Source: Platerodrilus igneus
Lineage: Eukaryota; Arthropoda; Insecta; Coleoptera; Lycidae
DNA length: 64,000 bases
Direction: 5' to 3'
Assembly (NCBI GenBank): GCA_036346225.1
Contig: JARFIW010000588.1
Coordinates: 2,671,501 to 2,735,500 of the forward strand
The number at the start of each line of letters is the position of its first letter. The first letter of the stretch is position 1. The translations under genes were made by a program, and so were the position numbers. The notes under the pieces are model-generated. The model saw only the letters and a program-made list of their open reading frames with translations, was not told the origin of the DNA and made no database searches. Of the stretch, positions 22,475-34,980 are shown one piece after another.

Positions 22475-25180
22475 CTAAGTTAAAGCATCACTGAAGTTAC
22501 ATTCAAAATATTCTTCAAGTGAGTAGAATGAGTGTTTGATTAAGAAATGTTTTATTTTGATTTTGAAATTTCTTTGTGTTAGTAATTTGGCAGTAGGTGG
22601 TAGGCAATTATAAAGCATGGCATGGTAGTTAACAGAGTACCTTGAGGCCTCAAGTCTTATAAAAGTAGTGCAGAGTGTTTTGTTATTGCGTGTATTGTGT
22701 GAATGTAATTGAGCATGTGTTACCAATGAGTTTTGTTTTAGAATCCTGTATTTATAAACATATAGTAGGCATCCTAATATGCATATGGATGGCAGATTTA
22801 AGATTCCCAATTGTTTAAAATTTGGTTTACAATCTTCTTTGTAGTTTAGATTAGATATAATTTTAATTACCATATGTTGAAGTGAGAATAGCCTCTTTAC
22901 ATGTGGCGAATGACCCCAAGCTAAAATTGCATATGCAATGCGACTTTGGAATAGTGCATAATATGCTATTATAGTAATATTGTTAAAGACATTGTGTTTT
23001 AAGTTGCGAATGCAATATATTGTTGTTTAACATACTGGCAATTTCATTGACATGTTTGCCCTACTTCAAGTTGGGAGCAAAACGCGCCCCCAGAAACTTG
23101 ATGGATTCTGGATTTATGTAGGAATCATTTTTGTTCTTTTTTAAGGTAAATATCATGTCTTGACATTTTTCATGGTTTATACTTAGCTTATTAGACAAAA
23201 ACCATTAGATAACTGAAAAATATGTAATGGCTCTGAGATTAATTAGATCTATTAATGATGACGATGAGTACATCAAAGTTGTGTCATCTACGAACAGGAT
23301 TGGTTTACTAATAGCTAAACTCTTGGACAAGTCATTCACATATATTAAAAACAGTATCGGGCCTAATGTAGATCCTTGTGGTACCCCATACTTTATTTTA
23401 CTTAATCCCGAATTGTTACCCTTATGTGTCATAAATTGCTGTCTATTACTTAAAAATGATTCGATTAATAAACAACTTCCCTGGCTGAACTTATAGTCGT
23501 AATTTATGCAACAATAAGTCATGCTCTATGCTATCAAAGGCCTTACTTAAGTCAAGAAAGGATGTCAGACAGAATTCTCTCTTCTCGAAGCCATTAGTGA
23601 TTTCATTGATTAGAGACAGAATATCTAAAGTGGAGGATTTATTTGTTCTAAATTCAAACTGTTCATGCGAAAATAAATTATTTGCTTCAAAATGTATTTT
23701 CATTTGTTCACTAAGAATTTTTTCAGTAACTTTTGCAAATATTGCCAATAAGGATATGGGATGGTAATTCGATGGACTATTTGGGTCCCCCCTTTTTTAG
23801 TACTGGAATAACTTTAACTATTTTAAGGCAGTCCGGAAAAGTATTATTATTAATGCATGAGTTTATTAATTTAGTGAGGGAAACTATCAGGATATTTATA
23901 CAATTTTCTATTACTGCTATACTAAGACCCTAGGCGTCTCTACTGGTCTTGGTTTCCATGGAGTGAATGATCTCACGAACTTCATTAAAAAATACTGGTT
24001 TAAAGGTAAAATGCCCCCAGTCTTGTGTTCTGTTATTCATAAGAGTCTGTGTACTATTATTATCTATGGCAGATACAATGGTTTCAGCCACATTTACAAA
24101 CTACTTATTAAAATCTGTTGGACTTAATATCGAAGGACGTTGATTACCATCCTTATTCTTATTTGTTTTTGAGTTGATAATATTCCACATGCATTTACTC
24201 GGATTTTTCGCTCATTTTACTAGAAGAGAATTATACCTTATTTTAACTTCTTTAATTGCATTGCGATATTTGATTCCACGCTTATTATAATTTCCTTTAT
24301 TCTGTATGGAGGAATTTTCCTTATACCTTTCATAAGCGACTTGTAATTTAGCACGCATGTCTTTAAGACTATATCTAAACCATGGTGCAATTTTTTGTTT
24401 AGAATGATGTCCTATCCAAAGCGGAAAAGATTCTTTAAAAATGTTTGTTACATGAGTAAGAAAATTATTAAAGTTTTTATTTACGTCTATGTTGTTTGTA
24501 ACTAAGCTCCAATCAACTTTCTCAAGATTTTTATGGAATATAAATTTATTTTTATCTGACATAATTAGAGTCCTTTTAATGGATGTAGCTACTTCGTTTT
24601 TTTTGTTAGAAATTTTAAGTTCAATACCAACATGATCGGAGAGAGCATTATTCTGCTGAGCAATATGAGTTGGTTTACAATTAGTGAATACATTATCGGG
24701 ACAGTTTCCTCCTTGGTGTGTACTAAAGGTTACATTTGATTCTAGTTTAAAGGATTGGAACAGATTTTTTACTTTGGTGGCATTAGTGTTATCACAATTA
24801 AATTTAACATTAAAATCCTCACAGACTACTATTTGTTTTGAGTGATCTATATTACTAAGTGTTATATTCATAATGTCCAAAAAAGTATTAAGGTCATCTA
24901 ATGAGACCTATATATGCTGATTATTATGGTATTTGGCGAAATTATTAACATAGCAGAAATTTCACAGTATACCTCTGTTGATAAGCTATCTAATCTTTTT
25001 AGTTGTTTACAATCTTTATTAAATTCATTTTGAAGTAGGATTATGGTTCCTCCGTGTACTTGTAGATTCTTGTAAACTTAGAAGCTACAAAGTATCCCTC
25101 TATGTTAATAGTATCTGCTTCAGTGCTGCTTAACCAATGCTCAACTAGGCACAAGACTTGATAATTTTTGTCCTGTATGT
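22475..25180 (-). pseudogene. LINE ORF2: endonuclease and reverse transcriptase (CR1/Jockey type)
   Basis: Read on the minus strand, about 25180-24212 encodes the end of an APE-type endonuclease (LCLVEHWL, CEDFNVKFN, LSDHVGIELK). After a gap, 23748-23205 encodes RT: FLDLSKAFDS (motif A), VPQGSTLGPILFLIYVNDL (motif B region) and LFVDDTTL, in which the FADD box reads FVDD. 22873-22475 is the C-terminal part, which includes HNTRNNKTLC. Many stops and shifts break it. It lies in the host intron between exons c and d, in the same strand orientation as the host gene. Confidence 0.85.
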
Positions 25181-25500
25181 ATGCTCTAGTTCATTAATCT
25201 TATTTCTAACAGATTGAATATTTTGATAATAGACACATATATCCATTACAGCGTTTTTTTGTTAAATGTCTGCACATATAATTTTTTATTTCTGTTACTC
25301 TTAATGCTAATGTTCACTAAATACCTTTGTGTTGGTGATGCTGAATTAAAATCTTCATTGTCAATTCTTTTTAAATTTTTTTCTGCTTCTTATTCCTACT
25401 GATATTGCATGAGCTTTCTTAAAATCTAAATTGTATTGTTTCCTCAAAACTTCTGACACTATTTTTTTACACTTGAATTCAAGTGTACTCCAAATCTTGT

Positions 25501-26460
25501 TTATGTATTTATGTATTTATTTATGTTAAGTGCCATAAAATTGAAACCGTTTCTGCTTAATGCTAGCAAACGGTTATTTATACATACTATTTTTTTGTTG
25601 ATAAAATTTATATCATACCTGAGTGGAATAGTCATAACTATTAAGTTAGTATTCGTACATAACTCTATAATATCTTTGAAAGATTCCATTATATATGTTA
25701 ACCTATGTATGTCTACATCATTCGTTCCTCCTACAAATACTATATAATCATTCATAGAATAGCCCTTTATTGTTTCCCAAAGCCCTTCTGCTATTTGTTG
25801 TATAGTTGCATTTGGCTTAAGAATGGATTCCATTGTGAAGTCATCAAACTCTGGAAACTTACTTAAATTCTGTGCTAACCTCCTACCATGACTATCTCCT
25901 AGCACTGGTAACCTTCTTTTCGCATATGTTTTATTTTCCGCAGGGAGAATAATAGATGTCGGTATCTCAAACTGGACATCCTTTGGTTCTACAGATCTAC
26001 TATAAGGCATGGTAGTTGGCATAGGTGTCATCACCTGCTCATTATTAGATTCTATAGGGCTGTATACTAAATTTACTACCTCCAATTTATCTTTGTTTAC
26101 ACTAAAGTTTTTTATGATGTTATCATGACGAGTGTATTTCGGGGAAATACCATGTAATTCTTTAAACCACTCGTCTGAGTATGTGATTGTCAAAGAATCA
26201 AGAATTGCAAAATCATTCTCCTCCACCTGAGTGCAATTATGGACTGCAGTTTTTTGTTTATTTTGTGGATTAATTTCTCCAGTATGTAGTTTTGCCTTGG
26301 TATCTACACATTTTTGTATTTACTGCTGTACTAGTGCTTCCGTTAACCTATCCTCTTTGTTGCTTTCATAGTTTTCAACAAGATCCTGTAGGTGAAGTAT
26401 TTTTTTGCCTGCTTCCTGTAGTTCTTTTACCAAGTGTTCTTCATTTGCTTGTCACCATAC
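25501..26460 (-). pseudogene. LINE ORF1 with coiled coil and SGNH esterase domain
   Basis: The minus frame 26226-25501 (241 codons) contains an SGNH/GDSL hydrolase core: LPVLGDSHGRRLA (block I serine) and VFVGGTNDVD (block III Gly-x-Asn-Asp). Upstream, in the same frame and separated by one TAA near 26325, is a heptad-rich stretch (EEHLVKELQEAGKKILHLQ) that looks like a coiled coil. Esterase-type ORF1 proteins are known from CR1 and related LINEs, where they act as RNA-binding or membrane-associated chaperones; the exact role is unsettled. It precedes ORF2 as expected. Confidence 0.75.
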
Positions 26461-26559
26461 ATCAATCTAGCTTTCAAGTACTTTTGACATTTTTGTCAAT
26501 CATATCTGACAGAGTCAAGTTTTTGAGTTATGTCAGTTATAGACAGGAAGCAATGCTCA

Positions 26560-27115
26560 AAATTATGTCTACAAGCGAAAGCTGAAGATACAGGTTCAAA
26601 TCCTGCCTAGGACCTTATATTTTCCATCTTTCAATTACTAACTCGATTTGAAAGGATCATTTGGGCTTTACTTAAAAAGTTTAAGTTACTATTTCATCTT
26701 ATTAACTGTAATACGTTAGTATTTATCAACTTACCTTGTGTAAATAACTACCTAAAATATTTATATAATTAATACTTGGCTTATAACCCTAATTTTGAGC
26801 ATTGCTTATTGTCTATATATGACATAAGTCAAAACTTGATACTGTCAGATATGAATGACCAAAATACCAAAAGTAATTGAAGGTTAAGTTGATTTATGGT
26901 GGACATACATGATTTAGATTTGTAAAATTTTCCAATTTTCATTACCAGTCCAAGTGCAATTGGTAAATGTCAGCCGCAAAAGCTGATGATACGGGTTTTC
27001 AAATCCTGTCTGGGACTTTATATTTTTCATCTTTCAATTACTAGTTCGATTTGAAATTATCATTTGGGCTTTGCATAAAATTCTAAGTTATTATTTCATC
27101 TTATTAACTATATAT
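26560..27115 (+). repeat. Two copies of a second tRNA-like short repeat
   Basis: 26560-26715 and 26946-27115 share AAGCTGAWGATAC, a B-box-like GGTTCAAATCCTG, CATCTTTCAATTACTA, CATTTGGGCTTT and TTTCATCTTATTAACT. The second has an A-box-like AGTGCAATTGGTAAATG near 26953. They are read as a tRNA-derived SINE family, in direct orientation about 400 bp apart. TSDs were not resolved. Confidence 0.6.
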
Positions 27116-27831
27116 ACAACTTCCAAATATCTCTGTGTTCTTGTAGATGGGTTTATTCACTTATTGCTAGTTAGGGTCATCCCATATAATTTAATCCGTT
27201 AATGGTTCGCAAAAGCCTATTTCTGCTTTGAGGGACGAGTAAAAGCTGCCATTATGCAATGAGACATGCCTCTCATGACCTATATTGGTATATCTCGTTG
27301 CATTCTACGATCCGTTTTAAATGTTTATTTAAGTAAATCTAATTTATATGAATTTCTATTATTATCGAGATGTCTAAAATCATTTTAGATTAAATTTACC
27401 AGCACAATTTTTAAATAATCACTTTATTAGGCAAGAAATTGAGTTTTTGTAGAAAAAGATGGCCACTCTTTTTCACATCTGGTGCACAAATATGCGATGA
27501 CTTGCACATACCTTTGTGATTTCAATTCATAGGCATGCACAGGTAAGAGCTTGTCATTAGCTTGAGTTTGGGCGATTAAAGTTTTAAAGACCTCAATCCA
27601 ATAATTTACTTATTGTAGAATTTATGGGGATGTTACAATTAGGAAATTGAACATGGATACACATTCTTCATGATTTTGAGCGATTAAAATTATCGACAAA
27701 CAACAGCATCTAAGATAAGATTGGGTTAAATGATATATATAAAGAAAAAGTACATTATAAAACCAGATAAAATTCAATTAATTTAACACTTACAATAGCT
27801 GATACATATAAGGAACTACTCGTGTGTTTGT

Positions 27832-28850
27832 TGTGGTTTGTTTTGTATTTTTCTTAATATTCTTTGAGGATTAAACCACTCAGAGTTTTTAAAATCGTCT
27901 TTATTTACGTTTCGATTGTTACGTGCCAAGGGTCACTTTAACATTGTATTTAGGTTAAGTTGTTGTACGGAAGTTTCTCGCCATATTTTCAAATACGCGA
28001 GACGCGGGAATTTTTAAATAGACTAGGCGGTGCTTCCGATACGTCAGAGTAGTGAGCTTGCGCAGTGAGTGTATCCCTAGAGGGATAGGGCAATACTAGA
28101 CAATGGGGTGGGAGAGTTCTCCGCTTCTCTCGCGATAACGTGGCTTTTTACCGGGTATCGTGAAGTTAAGTGCTTGTTTCTTGTCTCTGGTAACGTATCG
28201 TTAGGGTTACCTATGTAGTTCCTTATCTAATTATCTTTTGTTTGTCTACCTCTACCTCCTTCCTGTCAAATCCCTACATAGGTAAGAATTTGCCGCCACC
28301 TGGGACTACCGAATTTCACGCCTGAGGATGACCTCATGTTTACCTTAGCTAGCCGGAGCTGTTCCGTACACATTTGCTAGCGTCGACGTATCATCTCTAA
28401 TTCCTCCGGAGGAGCCCCGACTGGAGTGGTTAGAGGCCTACCCGAGTGCAATTTCAGGCAGAAGCAGGATTTCTGATGTGAGTAGTCCTTTACTTATTTT
28501 GTGTGCTTATTTTTTTGGTGTTAAAAATGTAGTAAATTTACGTAGGATTGCGTAATATCGATGACCTCATCGGTAGAAGACCGCACCCAAATCCGTATAA
28601 GATTAAGTGCTGTCAACTGTTGATAGTGTCTATTACACCACGCTACCGGTGTTGTAATTATCGAACTTTTAATTTTAACTAGCGTTTTAAATATAAGACG
28701 ATCCATTACCTAGGATCGTTGTCACAATTTTGAAGATCCTAGGTCATGGATCGAAACGTAAATAAAGACGATTATAAATACTCTGAGTGGTTTAATCCCT
28801 AAAAAAGATAAAAAAAAATAATAAGGAACTGCTATCTGCTTTTCAATATT
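27832..28850. repeat. Penelope-like element termini in inverted arrangement, split by family A LTR
   Basis: 27832-27916 plus 28699-28735 reads as the reverse complement of the PLE end at 61065-61188 (for example CGTTTCGAT|CCATTACC). Right beside it, about 28729-28850 repeats the same end in forward orientation (GGATCGAAACGTAAATAAAG, then GTGGTTTAATCC). Two PLE ends therefore face each other. The reverse one is split by the family A LTR at 27917-28698. Confidence 0.75.
27917..28698 (+). mobile_element. Family A solo LTR, copy 2 (782 bp)
   Basis: It begins TGTTACGTGCCAAGG and ends ATATAAGA. A perfect 4 bp TSD, CGAT, lies at 27913-27916 and 28699-28702. Removing one TSD copy and the LTR restores the PLE terminus sequence. 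It aligns with copies at 9883 and 43669. Confidence 0.88.
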
Positions 28851-29163
28851 GTTTATCATGCGAATGTTGATGTTAGTTATATGAACATACATCGATAATA
28901 TTTACTTGGATGATTTTCACTACATTTAATCTGAATTGAGAATACAAAATCTAAACTTTCAATTAATAAAACGTAAGGATTTTTAGAAAATTATCAAAAT
29001 TATTAGTCAAAATATAGATATAAACTCATTTGAAAACCCAATCTATTAAAAATATGTTATAAGCTGCGCATTAGTTTTTTAAGTAACTGTGCAGTGTGTA
29101 GTTTTACTTTTTCAAAAACAAATTTTAAAAACCAAATAAATATATTTGTTATTAAACACTTAC

Positions 29164-29638
29164 CTTAACAAGACGTTTCTGAAATAACATTTCAATCATT
29201 TCTTTAACTATAGGCAAAATTCCACTGTGATGCACTCCAATACCTTTATTCAAAATCTCTCGCATCTTAACAATTTGGGGAACTTCTCTATCTGGCGGTT
29301 TTAACCCTCTAATACACTTTTGGAAAAATGTTTCAATTTCAAATTTTTCATCCTTAGTAGTTAAATCCAAATGCTTTAAAAGTTCAGCATATGTATCGCA
29401 CTTTTGTCTAGAAAATGTAAAAGCTACAACCGGTAACAAACCATCCTGCTCTGCATTAGATTTTTGCAAATGGGATACCAAACCATCCCACATTGTTCGT
29501 ATAGGTTTGTTGTAGTCTATTGGGTTTGATCTATCTGGTGGTTTGTATTGATGTTGCGAACGTTTCATTGGTTTATGTGGGTCCTTTTCAGTTTTCTTCT
29601 CCTTTAATTTTTTTAAGGAATCCTGTGCTTTAGCATAT
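29164..29638 (-). CDS. SKIC2: Ski2-type RNA helicase, exon c (RecA2 start, motif IV region)
   Basis: The 475 bp exon begins after acceptor TTGTAG with one base completing a split glycine codon from exon b (GG|A, EG-YAKAQDSLKK). It ends at AAG before GTAAGT. It covers the linker, a lysine-rich stretch, then the second RecA domain: VVAFTFSRQKCD and IGVHHSGILPIVKEMIE, followed by LFQKRLVK. These match Ski2 more closely than Mtr4. The reading frame is fully open. It is separated from exon b by about 21.3 kb and from exon d by about 7.5 kb of transposon-rich intron. Confidence 0.92.
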
Positions 29639-30751
29639 CTACAATTGAATTATAAATAAAATTAAAAATATTATAACCAACAGAGGATTTGACGATTATC
29701 ATTTATATTTAATAGAAACTACGTAAAGCAGGGATAGGTTTTCTAGAGAGGCAGGTGAGGCACTGCTTCACAACAGAAAAAAGAACAATTTGTAAAACCA
29801 TAGATCTTAGAATATGATTGACTTTTTAAAACTGTCAACACCTAAACCAAACCTTCCATGAATGGCTGATTAGCCTTAGCAGTAAAAATAAGCCAACATA
29901 AAATAAATAAATAACATTGTTGAATAACACAAATACTTCAAAAGCTTACGCACCGATGTACAATGAAATTTCAATGCTTGCAGTACCTAAACTAACGAAT
30001 GGCATAATTAATATACTAGAACTAATAGGCAAAACCTGATTAACCTCTCTGTTAGTCAACGCAATCAGAACATATCATTCGGTTAAATATCTCTATTCCA
30101 AATTAAATAAGCCATTAGTAATTTTCAAAAATTCCAAATTAAACGAGCCATTGTATTTTTATTATTAATGAGTTAACAATGCGGGTAACATTCACGTGTT
30201 AATTAAGCATACATTTGTTAATATAAAAGCATTTATTAATTTCAGCTAGTTTAGAAACTTAAATAAGAAAATATCCTTAAAATTTTATAGAAGCTCGAGG
30301 AGTATACGCTTTATAAAGGGGCTATTTCAGTATGATGGTAAATCATGATAAGTAAATAAACTAAAAAACTTGGTGAATTTTTATATACACAGCAATGACA
30401 ATAAAAATTTAAACTATTTACATTTAATTAGAAAACTTATATATACAAATCAGGGACATTACTATCCACAATATCTGTATCAATTCACATGAGTGTTCAA
30501 GAGATCGCAACAACTACAGAATAAAAATTAATGCGTTCACATGATCTGAAAACATTGAACTTGATCCTACAAAAGCATTAGACGCATAACGTGTGGGAAC
30601 AAAATTAGGAATTTTAACAGGGGTGAAGGGGGAGGGGGAATTATAATAACAGTTAAGTGGGAAAGTGAAGTAAAGAAAAATGAAAAATTGATTTAAGGAT
30701 AATGAATGTATGTAGACAAGGACACCTTGGACAGGTGGTCATCGCATTAGT
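29639..30751. other. Intron, nothing recognised
   Basis: AT-rich intronic sequence of the helicase gene. No repeats with a second copy and no coding homology were seen. Confidence 0.5.
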
Positions 30752-30766
30752 GGTGTATTAAAAGCA

Positions 30767-31035
30767 AGGCGACTACTACGCACAAGGTCCCGGGTTCGAA
30801 TCCAGACATGGTCCGCTTGAAAAATGTTAGGCAAGCATTTTTCATAAAAATACTCCCTCATTAGGATAAGAGGTAAAATGGAGGTCCCGTGTGTGTGTTG
30901 TCATGCACGATAAAAATTCCTACCTTGCTTGGAACAGCAAGGTTTCGGCAAAATTCAAAATTTTTCAGGTAAAAAAAAATTCGCTTCCTGGCCAATGTAG
31001 TACCTTCGGGTGGAGCACTGGAAAATCACATGTAA
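30767..31035 (+). mobile_element. tRNA-derived SINE, copy 2 (5' truncated)
   Basis: Body and hairpin tail match the 17545 copy, with the B box CGGGTTCGAATCC intact and the A box lost. The hairpin is at 30992-31021 with one change (CACTGG). A perfect 15 bp TSD, GGTGTATTAAAAGCA, lies at 30752-30766 and 31036-31050. The truncation start coincides with the TSD, typical of incomplete reverse transcription. Confidence 0.88.
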
Positions 31036-31050
31036 GGTGTATTAAAAGCA

Positions 31051-31850
31051 TTGTTATGGTAACTTTCTGAAATAGAAAGATTCTGCATGAAATTACAGCG
31101 CCCATAATTGAAACCTCTAATATAAACTCATTCTTATGTCATTCTCCCAAATAATCCAAACCTAACAAATATTCAAGTATTAAAAACTGTCCTGCATAAA
31201 AATGTTCCCAATACGTGAAATACATCGCGTAACCCTTTATCAATTCATTAAAAAAACCTAACAAGCATTTACATCTTCTAACACTTTAAATTATTTAAAA
31301 TGTTTGCTCCTCAAACGACTTCAAATAAACCCTCTTCCTCAATTCGTGCTTGTTAGTATATTATTTCAATAGTTCCGTCGACATGTTTGTTATTCTAAAA
31401 TTGAGAAGCTCGACTTAGCCATTCTTCAAAAAATAATTATATCCGCTGCTCGTTATAGCTGCTGGTTGTTAAAACTGCTTCTAAATAGGTTCTTTAAAAA
31501 GATTAAATGTTTAAATGTGTTTGTTATTTGCTTGTATTCCTTGATATTCCGTGTTATATTTGCAAGTATTCGTAGCAACGTATTTCCTTATTAAATTATT
31601 CCGAGAACATTCATAGAGTGGATCGATAATCTTACAACAGTCTGGTCTATTCACAAAAGCTAGGCCACTTTACAAGCTTCACCATGGTTTGATTTATCTA
31701 CAATGCAGTGTAATATTAACTTTTTAATTTTCGAAACTACATAAATATATGGTGATAAATCGCTCCTATTATCCCAAAACTATCTGTAACATAGAAAAGA
31801 GAAATCTATGTTAAGTTTAGTCTAACATCTGTTAAATGCAAGAATTTTAA
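31051..31850. other. Intron, nothing recognised
   Basis: No coding homology or repeat structure was recognised in this AT-rich stretch. Confidence 0.45.
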
Positions 31851-32124
31851 ATTTCCCGCTAAGAAAATGGGGAGGTTGGTAGCTAGAATCTGCAAAAAAC
31901 GGGATACGTGGAGTTGGTCGCTATTGTAGGGTGGATCGAGCGGCAGAATAAATAAAACTAAAAGAACTAATTGTCTTGAATGATGCCTAATTGATGACGT
32001 CCGAAAAGTAATTTACTGGGGTATTTCCGATGGAGCGATTTAAACTATTGTTAATACAAAACTCCATTTCGCCTAATAAGGTATACCAAGGAACTTGTTT
32101 TTCATCTGTAGTTTTAGCTAATAG

Positions 32125-33112
32125 GGCCCTTATATTTAGGGAGAGTCTTTGTTAACACCCATAGATGTATCAACATTTGATATCATCACATAATCTCCTA
32201 CATTATATCTGTGCGCTACTTTATGGTGCTTATCATAATAGTTTTTATTTTGTACTTGCACTTGATCAATCTTTTTAGATGCATTTAATCGTGTTTGTTC
32301 TAAATCAATTTCTTTTTCATTAAAAGATTCTAAGGCTAGTCTTAAATTGTCTTGAATGATGCCTAATTGATGACGTCCGAAAAGTAATTTACTGGGTATT
32401 TCCGATGGAGCGATTTAAACTATTGTTAATACAAAACTCCATTTCGCCTAATAAGGTATACCAAGGAACTTGTTTTTCATCTGTAGTTTTAGCTAATAAG
32501 GGGGTTAATAAACGATTTATGCGCTCCATTTGGCCATTAGCTCTAGGTGCGGCGAAGCTATCAGAATATGCTTAACATTGTTTTGTTCTAAAACTCTTTG
32601 AAATCTTGGGACGTAAAAGCAGAACCTCTATCAGAGATTAATATTGTCGGTCTGCTATAGTTCCTAAAATAAGAAATAAGATGATTAATGACTTCTTGTG
32701 TGTTTACTGTTTTGCATGGATAAAACTTTGTAAATTTAGTGAAACCGTCAATAGTTTCAAATATATATTTAGCATTATTGCCAGTTTTTCCAATGGACCA
32801 TAATGGTCAATATGTAAAGTTTCGAATGGGACTTTACCTTTGGGAATATTATTTAAAGACTTTCGGATTTTCCAAATTTCGGGTTAAATTCTATGCATTT
32901 GAGACAATTTTCAATATGTAATTTCACTTTAGATTTAATTTTGGGAAACCAGTAAGTGCGGGTTATGAGCTCGATAGTTTTATCAGCTCCAAAATGGCCC
33001 ATATTATTATGATAAGTATGTATAATTGAGTATTCCATACTTTCAGGTACATAGAATAAGATATATTTTAAAATTAATTCCTTGCAAATAAGTGTGGAAT
33101 CGTTTAAGGGAG
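32125..33112 (-). pseudogene. Integrase of Gypsy element 3
   Basis: 33119-32853 encodes the HHCC domain (IIHTYHNNMGHFGADKTIEL and CLKCIEF). Downstream, in shifting frames, come LHIDHYGPL (first aspartate), ILISDRGSAF (second aspartate) and WPNGAHK, and near 32200-32160 the end GDYVMISNVDTSMG. The expected glutamate region is disrupted. The junction with RNase H is abrupt: the frame passes from GINFKI straight into integrase sequence, so the end of RNase H and the linker are missing. Confidence 0.8.
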
Positions 33113-34090
33113 TAAACAATCGCTAAGCACTCAAGCTCGTAACTGTGGTATTTGGATTCAGTGTCTGAAGTGCGTTTGCTGAAATAAAACACAGGGTGAA
33201 ACTTTCCATCTGATTGTTTCTGCATAAGAATTGAGCCGAAACCAATAGCACTTGCATCACAGTGCAGCTCAGTTAAATTAAAGGGGGAATAAATAGATAA
33301 AACTGGTCGACTAATCAATTTTGATTTGAGTAATTCAAAAGTTTCTAAGTGTTGACTTCTAAAATCGAATTTGCAATCCTTTTTTAATAAGTTATACAAA
33401 GGGGCAGCTATGATACTAAAGTTTTGGATAAATCTTCTAAAATAACTGGCCATACCTAGGAATGAGTGTAGCTGTTTGGCATTGTTTGGTACAGGGTATT
33501 GCTTTATGGCTGAAATATTATTAACATTTGGACTGATTCCTTCATGATTAATGTGATACCCTAAATAATCTATTTCGGTGGTTAAAAATAAACATTTGTC
33601 TACTCTCAGTTTTAGTAAATTATCAACCATTAGTTTGAAGACTTGCTTTAAAATACCAATATTTTCATAAATTGATTCTGTGGCGATTAAAAGATCATCA
33701 AAATAAATCAATAATTTGTTGTCCCTAATTAAATCTTTAAAAATTTTGTTTACAAAACGAGCAAAGACAGACGGGCTTGTACTAAGACCAAAAGGCATTC
33801 TTAAAAATTCAAATTGACCTAAGGGGGTCGTAAAAGCAGTAAATTTTATGGACTCTTCTGATAAAGGAACATGGTAAAATGCATTTTCAGGTCAAGTTTT
33901 GTAAAATATTTCTTTCCTTGTAAATGCTCTAAATGGTCATCAATTAAGGGGATCGGATATACGTCACGTGTTAAATATTTATTTAAGTTTCGAAATCGAT
34001 ACACATACGTAACTCGCATGATTTTTCTTGATTAGAATAATTGGAGAGCAGTACGGAGACTCGCTTTCCTGATAATATTTTGACTTTGAA
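33043..34090 (-). pseudogene. Reverse transcriptase and RNase H of Gypsy element 3
   Basis: The long frame 33798-33043 has MPFGLSTSPSVFARF (motif B), LLIYFDDLLIA (motif C, FDD box), LGYHINHEGI, and the RNase H start TELHCDASAIGFGSIL, followed by YHSYELECLAIVYSLKRFH. Earlier RT motifs lie at 34090-33800 in other frames. The RNase H is cut after GINFKI and fused to integrase sequence. Confidence 0.88.
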
Positions 34091-34092
34091 GG

Positions 34093-34980
34093 TCAACTAA
34101 AATTTTTGTAATTCGTTTTCTCATAAAATGAAAGACGTCTTGGTTTGCAAGAAAAAGGTTCGTGCTTGGCAAATTCAAGCTTCATTTCAAAATTTACTTT
34201 AGGGTGATGTGGTTTTGGTGCCACCAAATAATCGTTATGATAGAGTTTTTCGATTTGTGCTTTAATATCATTAGGTAAATTATTATTTATTAAAAGGTTT
34301 TCAGTAACCGTTATTGGATTCTGAACATAATTGATATGCATAAGTTCACTAACCTCATTTTGGAAATTAATATTCTTACCACTATCATTTGACTCAATGG
34401 TAGGATCCTTCACTTTAAGCTTAATGTGTAATTCATTATCATCGATATCGATTTGTACATTAGGATGTGAAATAAAATCTCTCCCTAAAATAGAACCATA
34501 TGTCATAGTAGAATCTGGTACTACAAAAAATTTAAGTTTCGTATTAACTTCGTTTTCAATGCAGACATCGGTTTCAAATATACCCAAAATATCCAATTTT
34601 GAACCATTAATACCTTGGAAGTCTCTCTCTAAAAATTCTTTAATAATACATTCATTAGGAACATATTTTTGCTTAATTAAACTTATTGGCGACCCTGTAT
34701 CTAAAAGGCTGCAAATTGAAAATGTACATACATCTAAATAATCATAATTAACGTTAAATTTTAGGTTAATTACATACGGTTTAGTTGAATTGCATTCAAT
34801 AACATGTGCAGTTGTGTCGACTCTCTGGTCTGGGCAGTCTTTTGACGATGACCCATTTTCCCACAAAGAAAACATGATCCTTTTGGCCTAATTGGTTTCT
34901 TGCAATTGTTAATTCCGTGACCATCCTCATTGCAATTGTAACAGCGGAGTTTTCTGTTATTGTGAAATGATTGATTACCA
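34093..34980 (-). pseudogene. Zinc knuckles and protease of Gypsy element 3
   Basis: About 34950-34840 encodes two CCHC knuckles (CYNCNEDGHGINNC and CFLCGKMGHRQK). After a frame change the protease follows, with an intact active site ICSLLDTGSPISLI near 34730-34690 and SILGRDFI near 34490. The frame then runs on towards the RT start (FEMKLEFAKHEPFSC). The end of this segment at 34586 is the breakpoint of the large tandem duplication. Confidence 0.82.

Noticed and set aside
30601..30660. G-rich run as a possible G-quadruplex or array
   Set aside because: Only short G-runs occur and there are no repeats; no CRISPR-like or satellite array exists anywhere in the window.
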